A stretch of DNA of 64,000 nucleotides, taken from Georgenia satyanarayanai. Lineage in GTDB: Bacteria; Actinomycetota; Actinomycetes; Actinomycetales; Actinomycetaceae. Positions 16,829 through 24,935 of this stretch are shown piece after piece. Position 1 is the first letter of the stretch. The number at the start of each line of letters is the position of its first letter. Under the pieces are notes generated by a model that searched no databases, was not told where the DNA came from, and worked only from the letters and a program-made list of their open reading frames with translations. Made by a program: the position numbers and the translations under genes. The stretch is taken from contig NZ_VUKC01000004.1 in NCBI RefSeq assembly GCF_009193135.1, positions 161,226-225,225 on the forward strand. The letters are read 5' to 3'.

Positions 16829-18058
16829 ATGTCCGTCCGCCGTGTCGCCCTGCTCACCGCAGGTGGCTTCGCCCCCTGCCTGTCCTCCGCGGTCGGGGGC
16901 CTGATCGAGCGCTACACCGAGGTGGCGCCGGACGTGGAGATCATCGCCTACCAGTACGGCTACCACGGCCTGCTGACGGGCACCAAGGTCGTCATCGACG
17001 ACGAGGCGCGCGCCAAGGCCAGCGTGCTGCACGACTTCGGCGGCAGCCCCATCGGCAACAGCCGCGTCAAGCTCACCAACGCCAAGAACCTCGTCGAGCG
17101 CGGACTCGTCCAGGAGGGTGACGACCCGCTCAAGGTCGCGGCCGAGCAGCTGCGCGCCGACGGCGTCGACGTCCTCCACACCATCGGCGGCGACGACACC
17201 AACACGACGGCCGCGGACCTCGCCGCCTACCTCGAGGACAACGGGTACCACATGGCCGTCGTCGGCCTGCCGAAGACGATCGACAACGACATCATCCCGA
17301 TCCGTCAGTCGCTCGGCGCCCACACCGCCGCGGAGCAGGCCAGCCGCTTCGCCCAGAACATCATCGGCGAGCACCGTTCCAACCCCCGGATGCTCATCGT
17401 CCACGAGGTCATGGGCCGCCACTGCGGCTGGCTCACCGCCGCCGCCGCCCGGGACTACCACCAGTGGGTCGCCGAGCGTCCCGAGTGGAACCCGAGCGCC
17501 GGGCTGAGCAAGGAGCGGTGGGACGTTCACGCCGTCTTCCTGCCCGAGATGAAGCTCGACCTCGAGGGCGAGGCGCAGCGCCTGCGCGGCGTCATGGACG
17601 AGATCGGCAACGTCAACATCTTCCTCTCCGAGGGCGCCGGCGTGCCGGAGATCATCGCCGAGCTCGAGGCCAAGGGCGAGGAGGTCCAGCGCGACCCCTT
17701 CGGCCACGTCAAGCTCGACACGATCAACCCCGGCCAGTGGTTCGCCAAGCAGTTCGCCGAGCTCATCGGCGCCGAGAAGGTCATGGTCCAGAAGTCGGGC
17801 TACTTCTCGCGCTCGGCAGCGGCCAACGACCAGGACCTCGCGCTCATCAAGGAGATGGTCGACCTCGCCGTCGACAGCGCGTTCCGGGACGTCTCCGGCG
17901 TCGTCGGGCACGACGAGGAGAACGGTGACGAGCTGACGACCATCGCCTTCCCCCGGATCGCCGGCGGCAAGGCCTTCGACATCTCCCAGCCGTGGTTCAG
18001 CGAGCTCATGGCGAGCCTCGGCCAGGACGTCACCCCGGCGGAGAACGCCGGCCACTGA
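16829..18058 (+). CDS. pfp: Pyrophosphate-dependent 6-phosphofructokinase
   Basis: Phosphofructokinase of 409 residues whose active site is of the pyrophosphate type. In ATP enzymes the motif is GGDGS and PGTIDND; here it is IGGDDTNT (Asp123) and LPKTIDND (Lys149), the two substitutions known to exclude ATP and to bind PPi. It therefore makes fructose 1,6-bisphosphate from PPi and can run in reverse for gluconeogenesis. ATG 16829 follows GAAAGG at 6-7 nt; a TTG two codons earlier is less likely. A TACACT hexamer at 16751-16756 may be its -10 box. Its stop is followed by a hairpin terminator. Confidence 0.92.
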   Translation: MSVRRVALLTAGGFAPCLSSAVGGLIERYTEVAPDVEIIAYQYGYHGLLTGTKVVIDDEARAKASVLHDFGGSPIGNSRVKLTNAKNLVERGLVQEGDDPLKVAAEQLRADGVDVLHTIGGDDTNTTAADLAAYLEDNGYHMAVVGLPKTIDNDIIPIRQSLGAHTAAEQASRFAQNIIGEHRSNPRMLIVHEVMGRHCGWLTAAAARDYHQWVAERPEWNPSAGLSKERWDVHAVFLPEMKLDLEGEAQRLRGVMDEIGNVNIFLSEGAGVPEIIAELEAKGEEVQRDPFGHVKLDTINPGQWFAKQFAELIGAEKVMVQKSGYFSRSAAANDQDLALIKEMVDLAVDSAFRDVSGVVGHDEENGDELTTIAFPRIAGGKAFDISQPWFSELMASLGQDVTPAENAGH

Positions 18059-18071
18059 CCGACGCACGCAC

Positions 18072-18109
18072 GGTGAGGGCGGGTCGCGAGGGTGCGGCCC
18101 GCCCTCACC
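18072..18109 (+). terminator. Terminator of pfp
   Basis: 16-bp arms (18072-18087 and 18094-18109), one G-U pair, 6-nt loop, directly after the pfp stop. Confidence 0.8.
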
Positions 18110-18199
18110 CGTGAGTTGACCGAGGTGTGGGCCGGGCCACAGGCTGGGCCACTCGTCCGGCACCCGCCGGCCGTGCTCCTGCCGAGAGGTGCTTCACCG

Positions 18200-20350
18200 A
18201 TGAGACATCCCGTCCTGGCCTCGGGGGTGACGCTCGCGCTGGCCGCCGGTGCGGTCGCGCTCCCGTCGTCGGCCTCGCCCGCCGCAGCCGCCCTGCCCGA
18301 CCCCCTCCTCGTCCCGGCTCCCGTCGAGGCCACCTACACCGGTGAGTCGGTGCCCGTCGGCGACGTCGACGTGGTGACGGACGCGACGACCGACGCCGCC
18401 GCGCTCGCCGCGCTGCTCGCCGCGTTCGCCGCGCACGGCGTCGAGGACGTCACCGTGCTCGTGCCGGGGGAGGAGCCGGACGGCTTCGCGGTCGCGGTCG
18501 TCGGTGCCGACGCCGTCGCGGACGAGGGTGTGCCGGCGGACGCCGAGGGGTACGCGCTCGTGACCGACGCGGACGGTGCACTCGTCGCCGGGCGCGACGG
18601 CGCCGGGCAGTTCTACGGCGTCCAGACGCTCGTCCAGCTGCTCGGGGAGGTCGACGGCGTCACCCACCTGCGGGAGGCCGCCGTCGTCGACCACCCGGCG
18701 ATGGCGCTGCGCGGGACGATCGAGGGCTTCTACGGCGAGCCCTGGACGCACGCCGAGCGCCTGGACCACCTGGACTTCCTCGGGTCGGTCAAGGCCAACA
18801 CCTACGTGTACGCCCCCAAGGACGACCCGTACCACCGCGACCAGTGGCGCGAGCCGTACCCCGCGGACACCCTCACCGAGCTCACCGAGCTCATCGCGCG
18901 CGCCGACGCGAACCACGTCCAGTTCACCTTCGCCGTCTCCCCGGGCGTGTCGATCTGCTACTCCGACCCCGAGCACCGCGCCGACCTCGAGGCGAAGCTC
19001 GACGCCATCTACGACGCCGGGGGCCGGTCCTTCTACATCGCGCTCGACGACATCGCCTACACCGACTGGAACTGCGAGGCCGACGCCGAGGCGTACGGTC
19101 CTGCCGGCCAGGCGGCCGCCGCGACGGCGCAGGTCGACCTGCTCAACGACGTCCAGCAGACGTGGGTGACCGAGCGTGAGGGCGTGCGCCCGCTGCAGAT
19201 GGTGCCCACCGAGTACGGGGACCTCGAGGCGACCGCGTACAAGGACGTCATCCGCGAGACGCTCGACCCCGAGGTCGTCATCCAGTGGACCGGCACCGAC
19301 GTCGTGCCCACCTCGATCACCACCGAGGACGCCGAGCGCTTCTCCGAGCTCTACGGGCGGCCGGCCTTCCTCTGGGACAACTACCCGGTCAACGACTTCG
19401 GCGACACGGCCGGACGGCTCCTGCTCGGCCCGTACGCCTACCGGGACAACGGCCTGTCCGAGCACCTCAGCGGGATCGTGTCCAACCCGATGAACCAGCC
19501 CTACGCCTCGGAGGTCGTCGTCGCGAGCGTCGCCGACTTCGCGTGGAACGACGCCACCTTCGACGCCGAGGAGTCGTGGCTGCGGTCCCTCGCCCTCCTC
19601 GCCGGCGGCGACGCCGAGGTCACGGCCGCGCTCGCCGTGTTCGCCGACCTCAACCGGCAGGCGCCGACCTTCGGTGCCGAGCCGTGGCAGCCGCAGGCAC
19701 CGGGCCTCGCGGCTCTGGCAGAGGAGTTCGGCGCCCTGTGGGAGGAGAGCGACACCGACGGTGCCCTGGACCTGCTCAGCGCCTACGCCGAGCTGCTCGC
19801 CGCGGCCCCGGAGACCATCACCGACGGCGTGCACGACGGCTTCCTTGCCGACTCCGCGCGGTGGCTGGAGTCCACCGCGCTCTGGTCGGACGCGCTGCTC
19901 GACGCGATCGCCTCCGTCGACGCGCGCCTGGCCGGTGACGTCGTCGCCGGGGAGGAGCTGGCGGCACAGGCGCGGACGGCGGCCGCTGCCGCGGCCGACG
20001 TCCGTGTCGACCCGCTGCGCAACCGGTGGCCGGCCGACAGCCGGGTCAAGGTGGGTGACGGCGTGCTCGACGTGCTCATCGAGGACCTGCTCGCCCTCGA
20101 GGTGAGCATCCCCGAGCCGACGGAACCGCCCACCGACGGCCCGAGCCCCGAGCCCACCGACGACACCACGCCCGGGGACACGGACGACGCCCCCGGCTCC
20201 GGTGGGGAGACGGACGAGGCCACGGCCGCGCCCGGTGGTTCCCTCCCGAGCACGGGCGCCGGTGGCGTCGCGGGGTATGCCGCCCTCGCTGCCGTGCTCG
20301 CGGCGCTCGGCGGTGGACTCCTCCTGCGCCGGCGGACCGCCGGCGCCTGA
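18200..20350 (+). CDS. Secreted, LPXTG-anchored GH84 beta-N-acetylglucosaminidase
   Basis: Exported glycosidase of 716 residues. Residues 1-31 are a signal peptide (hydrophobic core, cleavage near AAAALP). A GH20/84-type N-domain is followed by the GH84 catalytic barrel: RGTIEGFYGEPW begins it and the adjacent catalytic acid pair is Asp283-Asp284 in YIALDDIAYTDW. Family members (NagJ-type hyaluronidases, O-GlcNAcases) remove terminal GlcNAc by substrate-assisted catalysis. The C-terminus has a Pro/Thr/Asp-rich wall spacer, LPSTG at about 682-686, a hydrophobic helix and an Arg tail, so sortase anchoring is predicted. Start is ATG 18200 behind GAGAGG. Natural substrate (mucin, chitin or host glycans) is unknown. 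Confidence 0.92.
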   Translation: MRHPVLASGVTLALAAGAVALPSSASPAAAALPDPLLVPAPVEATYTGESVPVGDVDVVTDATTDAAALAALLAAFAAHGVEDVTVLVPGEEPDGFAVAVVGADAVADEGVPADAEGYALVTDADGALVAGRDGAGQFYGVQTLVQLLGEVDGVTHLREAAVVDHPAMALRGTIEGFYGEPWTHAERLDHLDFLGSVKANTYVYAPKDDPYHRDQWREPYPADTLTELTELIARADANHVQFTFAVSPGVSICYSDPEHRADLEAKLDAIYDAGGRSFYIALDDIAYTDWNCEADAEAYGPAGQAAAATAQVDLLNDVQQTWVTEREGVRPLQMVPTEYGDLEATAYKDVIRETLDPEVVIQWTGTDVVPTSITTEDAERFSELYGRPAFLWDNYPVNDFGDTAGRLLLGPYAYRDNGLSEHLSGIVSNPMNQPYASEVVVASVADFAWNDATFDAEESWLRSLALLAGGDAEVTAALAVFADLNRQAPTFGAEPWQPQAPGLAALAEEFGALWEESDTDGALDLLSAYAELLAAAPETITDGVHDGFLADSARWLESTALWSDALLDAIASVDARLAGDVVAGEELAAQARTAAAAAADVRVDPLRNRWPADSRVKVGDGVLDVLIEDLLALEVSIPEPTEPPTDGPSPEPTDDTTPGDTDDAPGSGGETDEATAAPGGSLPSTGAGGVAGYAALAAVLAALGGGLLLRRRTAGA

Positions 20351-20358
20351 CCGCGCCG

Positions 20359-20397
20359 GGGCCCCTTCCCACCGGTCGGACCGGTGGGAAGGGGCCC
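20359..20397 (+). terminator. Terminator of the GH84 gene
   Basis: Perfect 18-bp arms (20359-20376 and 20380-20397) with a 3-nt loop, 8 nt after the stop. Confidence 0.85.
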
Positions 20398-20410
20398 GTG
20401 CCGTTCGTCG

Positions 20411-20416
20411 TATGGT
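20411..20416 (+). promoter_or_regulatory. -10 box of aroG (leaderless)
   Basis: TATGGT, 7 nt before GTG 20424; it decides the aroG start over the ATG at 20412, which lies inside the box. Confidence 0.55.
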
Positions 20417-20423
20417 GGAGCGC

Positions 20424-21776
20424 GTGAGTATCGAGGCTGATCCCGCGGTTCTGCGCGGGCTGGACATCTGGCGCGACCTCCCGGCATCCCAGCAGCCGGA
20501 GTGGCGCAGCGCCGAGGAGCTGCGCGCCGTCACCGACGAGCTCGCCGCCTCCCCGCCGCTCGTCTTCGCCGGCGAGGCGGACCAGCTGCGCGAGCAGCTG
20601 GCCAAGGCGTCCCGCGGTGAGGCATTCCTCCTCCAGGGCGGCGACTGCGCCGAGACCTTCGCGGAGTCGACGGCGGACAACATCCGCAACAAGATCCGCA
20701 CGATCCTGCAGATGGCTGTCGTCCTCACCTACGGCGCGAGCCTGCCCATCATCAAGATGGGCCGCATGGCCGGCCAGTACGCCAAGCCGCGCAGCAACAC
20801 GATGGAGACGCGCGACGGCGTCGAGCTGCCCGCCTACCGCGGTGACGCTGTCAACGGTCACGCGTTCACGCCCGACTCGCGGGTCCCGGACCCGAACCGG
20901 CTGCTGTCGGCCTACCACCGCTCCGCCACGACGCTCAACCTCATCCGCGCCTTCACCGGCGGCGGCTTCGCCGACCTGCGCCGGGTCCACGAGTGGAACC
21001 GGGGCTTCACCACCAACCCGGCCTACAAGCGCTACGAGCAGCTCGCCGCGGAGATCGACCGCGCGGTGCGCTTCATGGCTGCCGCGGGCGCCGACTTCGA
21101 CGCGCTGCGCACGGTGGACTTCTACTCCAGCCACGAGGCCCTGCTCCTCGACTACGAGCGGGCGATGACCCGCATCGACTCGCGCACCGGGCACCCGTAC
21201 AACACCTCGGCGCACTTCCTGTGGATCGGGGAGCGCACCCGCGAGCTCGACGGCGCGCACGTCGACCTCCTGTCCCGCGTGCACAACCCCATCGGTGTCA
21301 AGCTCGGGCCGACGACCACCCCGGCGACCGCCCTCGCCCTGCAGGAGCGGCTCAACCCGGAGGGCACCCCCGGGCGCCTCACCTTCATCACCCGCATGGG
21401 CGCCGAGCGCATCCGCGACGTCCTGCCGGGCCTCCTGTCCGCGGTGTCCGCCGAGGGCAGCCCCGTGACCTGGGTGTGCGACCCCATGCACGGCAACACC
21501 TTCTCCTCGCCCAGCGGGTACAAGACCCGCCGCTTCGACACGGTGCTCGACGAGGTCCGCGGCTTCTTCGAGGCGCACCAGGTGGCGGGCACCGTCCCCG
21601 GCGGCCTGCACGTGGAGCTCACCGGCGACGACGTCACCGAGGTGCTCGGCGGCGGTGAGGAGATCGACGAGGGCGCGCTCAGCCGCCGCTACGAGACGCT
21701 CGTCGACCCGCGCCTCAACCACCAGCAGTCGCTGGAGATGGCCTTCGCCGTCGCTGAGATGCTCCGCGGGAGCTGA
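20424..21776 (+). CDS. aroG: 3-deoxy-7-phosphoheptulonate synthase, class II
   Basis: First enzyme of the shikimate pathway: joins phosphoenolpyruvate and erythrose 4-phosphate. 450 residues, typical of the plant-like class II (AroA-II) enzymes used by actinobacteria. Family blocks seen are FLLQGGDCAETF, IKMGRMAGQYAKPRS, GERTRELDGAHVD, GVKLGPTTTP and WVCDPMHGNT, which carry PEP, phosphate and metal ligands. GTG 20424 is selected by the -10 box 7 nt upstream. The preceding hairpin isolates it from the GH84 gene. A molybdenum oxidoreductase gene follows after 22 bases and may be co-transcribed. Position corresponds to Rv2178c of M. tuberculosis. Confidence 0.95.
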   Translation: MSIEADPAVLRGLDIWRDLPASQQPEWRSAEELRAVTDELAASPPLVFAGEADQLREQLAKASRGEAFLLQGGDCAETFAESTADNIRNKIRTILQMAVVLTYGASLPIIKMGRMAGQYAKPRSNTMETRDGVELPAYRGDAVNGHAFTPDSRVPDPNRLLSAYHRSATTLNLIRAFTGGGFADLRRVHEWNRGFTTNPAYKRYEQLAAEIDRAVRFMAAAGADFDALRTVDFYSSHEALLLDYERAMTRIDSRTGHPYNTSAHFLWIGERTRELDGAHVDLLSRVHNPIGVKLGPTTTPATALALQERLNPEGTPGRLTFITRMGAERIRDVLPGLLSAVSAEGSPVTWVCDPMHGNTFSSPSGYKTRRFDTVLDEVRGFFEAHQVAGTVPGGLHVELTGDDVTEVLGGGEEIDEGALSRRYETLVDPRLNHQQSLEMAFAVAEMLRGS

Positions 21777-21798
21777 TGGTCGGGGATCGGGGGGAACG

Positions 21799-22401
21799 GT
21801 GAGCACGGCAGGGGCGATCGAGGTCCCACCCGAGCGGAGCGTCCCGCCCGGGCAGCACCTGGTCGCCCAGGCCCCGGTCATGCACTACGGGCCGGTGCCC
21901 AGGCCGCGGCCGGAGCGGTGGGACTTCACCGTCGGGGGGCTCACCCGCGACGGCGCGGAGCGGCGCTTCTCGCTGGACGAGGTCCTCGCGATGACACCGG
22001 TCGAGGTCATCGGTGACCTCCACTGCTCGGCGCGCTGGAGCACCCTGGACGAGCGGTGGTCCGGGGTCGCCGCCCGCGCCCTGGTCGAGGCCGCGCCTCC
22101 CGCGGACGGCGTCGAGGACGTCCTCGTCTTCGCGGAGTACGGCTACAGCGCGACGATCCGCGTCGACGACCTCATGTCGGCCCGCGCCGTCCTCGCCACC
22201 CACCACGACGGCGTGCCCCTCACCCAGGAGCGTGGCGCGCCGCTGCGCCTGGTCATCCCGCACCTGTACTCGTGGAAGGGCCCCAAGTGGGTCCGCGGGT
22301 GGAACTACACCGCCGCCCCCGAGCGCGGGTTCTGGGAGCAGCGCGGCTACCACCTGCGCGGCGACGCCTGGCGCGAGGAGCGCTACTCCTACCAGGAGTG
22401 A
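21799..22401 (+). CDS. Molybdopterin-dependent oxidoreductase, sulfite-oxidase fold
   Basis: Protein of 200 residues that is a minimal sulfite-oxidase/YedY-type molybdopterin domain. The Mo-ligating cysteine is Cys76 in GDLHCSARWST, followed by family blocks FAEYGYSATI, LVIPHLYSWKGPKWV and FWEQRGYH. There is no signal peptide or Tat motif, no haem domain and no dimerisation domain, so it is a cytoplasmic short form; the physiological substrate of this actinobacterial type is unknown. GTG 21799 is preceded by GGGGGAA. It lies 22 nt after aroG. The stop is followed by a perfect palindrome shared with the convergent agpS operon. Confidence 0.85.
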   Translation: MSTAGAIEVPPERSVPPGQHLVAQAPVMHYGPVPRPRPERWDFTVGGLTRDGAERRFSLDEVLAMTPVEVIGDLHCSARWSTLDERWSGVAARALVEAAPPADGVEDVLVFAEYGYSATIRVDDLMSARAVLATHHDGVPLTQERGAPLRLVIPHLYSWKGPKWVRGWNYTAAPERGFWEQRGYHLRGDAWREERYSYQE

Positions 22402-22414
22402 GCGCGCCCACAAG

Positions 22415-22459
22415 CGCCGAGAGCGGAGTTGTCACCCGGTGACAACTCCGCTCTCGGCG
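22415..22459. terminator. Bidirectional terminator, 45-bp perfect palindrome
   Basis: Arms of 22 bp (22415-22436 and 22438-22459) around one central C, between the convergent oxidoreductase and agpS genes. The arms read outward from GTCACC-C-GGTGAC. Confidence 0.8.
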
Positions 22460-22479
22460 GTGGGTGGGGGAGGGTCAGC

Positions 22480-24168
22480 TCACCACTCGCGGGAGGCGGG
22501 CAGCAGCGTGCCGGGATTGAGGTTGCGGCCGGGGTCCACGCCCTGGAGCAGGGCCACCTGGACGTCCACGCCGGCGGGGGAGATGTCCTGCTCCAGCCAG
22601 GGCGCGTGGTCGGTGCCCACTCCGTGGTGGTGGGAGATCGTCCCGCCCTGGTCGACGAAGGACTGCTGGATCGCCCGCTTGACCACCCAGTACTGACGCA
22701 GCTGCTCCTCCATGTCCGAGCTCCCGGACACGAGGGCGAAGGTGAAGTACAGGCACGCACCGGAGTGGTAGCTGTGCGACAGGTGGCACATGATGTAGCC
22801 GCGCACGCCCAGGGAGTCGAAGGCCTCGCGCGCCGCGCGCAGGGTGCGGTGGTAGACCTCCATGAGCCGCGACCACGGCATCGCCGTCTCCGAGACATCG
22901 GCGAGCGCGCCGATGTCGAGGAGGAAGTCGCGGATGTAGGGGGTGTCGAACTTCTTCTGGTCGTACAGCGCGCCGGGCCCCTTGCCGAGCTTCACGCCGC
23001 CGTGCTCGCGGACGATCTTGCCGACGGTCGCCTTGTCGGCCCTGACCCGGGCGCTGCCGCCCTCGTAGCCGACGTAGCTGAGGCAGGCCTTGTCCAGGTC
23101 CCAGCCGCGCTTCTCGAGGAAGCCGAACAGTCCGTCCTGGACCGCCTTCTTCGCGCCCTTGGACGCCTTCTGCGTCGACAGCGAGAACGCGGTCTCGTTG
23201 CCGTCGGAGACGCGGGTGACCGACGGGTGGGCGTCGGACACGGAGATCGCGTGCATGGCCTGGACGGCGCTGCCCCAGTTCGGGAAGAGGTAGGCGATGA
23301 TCTCGCGGTTCTCCGGCAGCCGGTGGACGTGCACCCACGCCTCGGTGATGACACCCAGGCGCCCCTCCGAGCCGAGGATCATCTCCCGCACGCTGGGGCC
23401 CGAGGACGTGCTCGGCAGCGGGCGCAGCACGACGACCTTGCCCGGCAGCACGACCCGCATGCCGCGGGTGATGTCGGCGATGTCCCCGTACTTGTCGGAC
23501 TGCATGCCCGAGGAGCGGGTGGCGATCCACCCGCCGAGGGTCGAGTGCTTGAAGCTGTCGGGCTGGTGGCCCATCGTCCAGCCGCGGGCGGTCAGCTGCT
23601 CCTCGAGGTCGGGGCCGAGGGCACCGGCCTGGACGCGCGCGAGCCCGGCGTCCTCGTCGACCTCGAGGACACGGTTGAGGCGGCCGAGGTCGAGGGAGAC
23701 GATCGGGCGGGTCTCCTCGGGCGGTGGGGTGAGGGACCCGGAGATGTTCGAGCCGCCGCCGAAGGGGATGAGGACGGCGTCGCTCGCGACGACGGCGTCG
23801 ACGACGGCGCGCACCTCCTCCTCCGTGCCGGGGTAGACGACGACGTCGGGCACGCGCGGCAGGTACCCGGCGCGGACCCGGACGAGGTCGACGAGGCCCT
23901 TGCCGTAGGTGTGGATGACGCGGTCGAGGTCGGAGGTGACGACGTGGTCCTCACCGAGGGCCGACCGCAGCTCGGCGGCGAGGTCCTCGGGAAGCTTGGA
24001 GGCGGGGACGTCGATGTCGTCGAAGGACGGCGGCGGGGTGCCGGGTGCCGAGAGGTCGATCCCGATCCTGTCCATGACGAAGGGCGCCATCTTCGGCTTG
24101 TCCCGGTAGTTGAAGGCGATGCCCTCCACTCCCCAGCCCCACCACTTCTGGTGCGTCACTCCCGTCAC
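22480..24168 (-). CDS. agpS: Alkyl-dihydroxyacetonephosphate synthase homologue (FAD-dependent)
   Basis: FAD enzyme of 562 residues closely following eukaryotic AGPS, which swaps the acyl chain of acyl-DHAP for a fatty alcohol to make the ether bond. Shared blocks, compared from memory: KWWGWG at the N-terminus, FAD-binding FGGGSNISG and STLGGWIATRSSGM, then ETAMPWSRL, SYHSGACLYFTF and the catalytic triple histidine SHHHGVG (His513-515), and DPGRNLNPG. These are the AGPS-specific elements rather than generic FAD oxidase features. GTG 24168 has GGAGGAGG upstream and overlaps the acyltransferase stop by four bases. Last gene of the far-SDR-acyltransferase-agpS operon. Databases may label it only FAD-binding oxidoreductase. 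Confidence 0.88.
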   Translation of the reverse strand: MTGVTHQKWWGWGVEGIAFNYRDKPKMAPFVMDRIGIDLSAPGTPPPSFDDIDVPASKLPEDLAAELRSALGEDHVVTSDLDRVIHTYGKGLVDLVRVRAGYLPRVPDVVVYPGTEEEVRAVVDAVVASDAVLIPFGGGSNISGSLTPPPEETRPIVSLDLGRLNRVLEVDEDAGLARVQAGALGPDLEEQLTARGWTMGHQPDSFKHSTLGGWIATRSSGMQSDKYGDIADITRGMRVVLPGKVVVLRPLPSTSSGPSVREMILGSEGRLGVITEAWVHVHRLPENREIIAYLFPNWGSAVQAMHAISVSDAHPSVTRVSDGNETAFSLSTQKASKGAKKAVQDGLFGFLEKRGWDLDKACLSYVGYEGGSARVRADKATVGKIVREHGGVKLGKGPGALYDQKKFDTPYIRDFLLDIGALADVSETAMPWSRLMEVYHRTLRAAREAFDSLGVRGYIMCHLSHSYHSGACLYFTFALVSGSSDMEEQLRQYWVVKRAIQQSFVDQGGTISHHHGVGTDHAPWLEQDISPAGVDVQVALLQGVDPGRNLNPGTLLPASREW

Positions 24169-24935
24169 GAAGCCTCCTCCTGGGACTGGCCCTCCGGCCC
24201 GCCCCTCCTCGAGTCGCCGACGACGTACGGCGTCTGCATGGTCATCATGGTGCTGATGTGCTGGGCGACGCGGTCGCTGAACGCGCGCGCCGGCTCCCCG
24301 GGGTGGGGCCGCATCGGTCGGCCGACGAGCACCCGGACACGCGGGCGGCCCGGGACCGGCCAGAACCGGCCCACCGGCATCGCCTCGTGGGTGCCGAGCA
24401 GCGCGACCGGGACGCACGGGACGCCGGAGGTCGCGCAGAGCACCGCCGCACCGGGCTTGAAGGGGCGCATGACGCCGTCGCGGCTGCGGGTGCCCTCCGG
24501 GAAGAGCAGGATCGGCAGGCCGCTCGTCAGCAGGCGCTGGGACATGCCCTTGTTGCGTCCGCGTCCACCGGTGCGCTCGATCGGGTAGGTGTTGAAGAAC
24601 AGCGAGGTGAGCGCCTTGACCCACCACCGGGAGTAGAAGTAGTCGGCGGCAGCACCGACGGTGAGCTTCTTGGTCAGCCGGTAGGGGAGCTGGGACACCA
24701 GGACGCCGGTGTCCAGGTGGCTGCAGTGGTTGGCGACGACGACGAACGGACCGCGGAGGGAGTCGACGTTGTCGGTGCCCTCGACCGTCGTCGTCGTCAC
24801 CGCCGAGACGACGGGCCGCAGGACGAGGCGCTGCGCGACGAAGCGCAGGGCCCGGTGCCAGCGGGCGTGGTAGCGGCTCAGGCGGGGGGCTCCTTCGCCC
24901 CCACGGCTGCCGCTTGCGGAGTCCCCCTCGGTCAC
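24165..24935 (-). CDS. PlsC-family acyltransferase of the ether-lipid operon
   Basis: Acyltransferase of 256 residues. The HxxxxD catalytic motif is VANHCSHLD (His70, Asp75) and the substrate motif is LFPEGTRSRDG; a hydrophobic stretch follows the basic N-terminus. GTG 24935 overlaps the SDR stop (GTGA) and has GGGAGG upstream; its own stop overlaps agpS by four bases. In the mammalian ether-lipid route an acyltransferase is needed to acylate DHAP at the start and another to acylate 1-alkyl-glycerol-3-phosphate at the end; this protein could serve either step. It differs from the housekeeping PlsC at 15842 in having no low-complexity tail. Exact acceptor is inferred only. Confidence 0.88.
   Translation of the reverse strand: MTEGDSASGSRGGEGAPRLSRYHARWHRALRFVAQRLVLRPVVSAVTTTTVEGTDNVDSLRGPFVVVANHCSHLDTGVLVSQLPYRLTKKLTVGAAADYFYSRWWVKALTSLFFNTYPIERTGGRGRNKGMSQRLLTSGLPILLFPEGTRSRDGVMRPFKPGAAVLCATSGVPCVPVALLGTHEAMPVGRFWPVPGRPRVRVLVGRPMRPHPGEPARAFSDRVAQHISTMMTMQTPYVVGDSRRGGPEGQSQEEAS

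Noticed and set aside
18194..20728. 844-codon antisense frame across the GH84 gene
   Set aside because: Shadow of the GH84 and aroG genes; Arg/Gly/Glu-rich without motifs.
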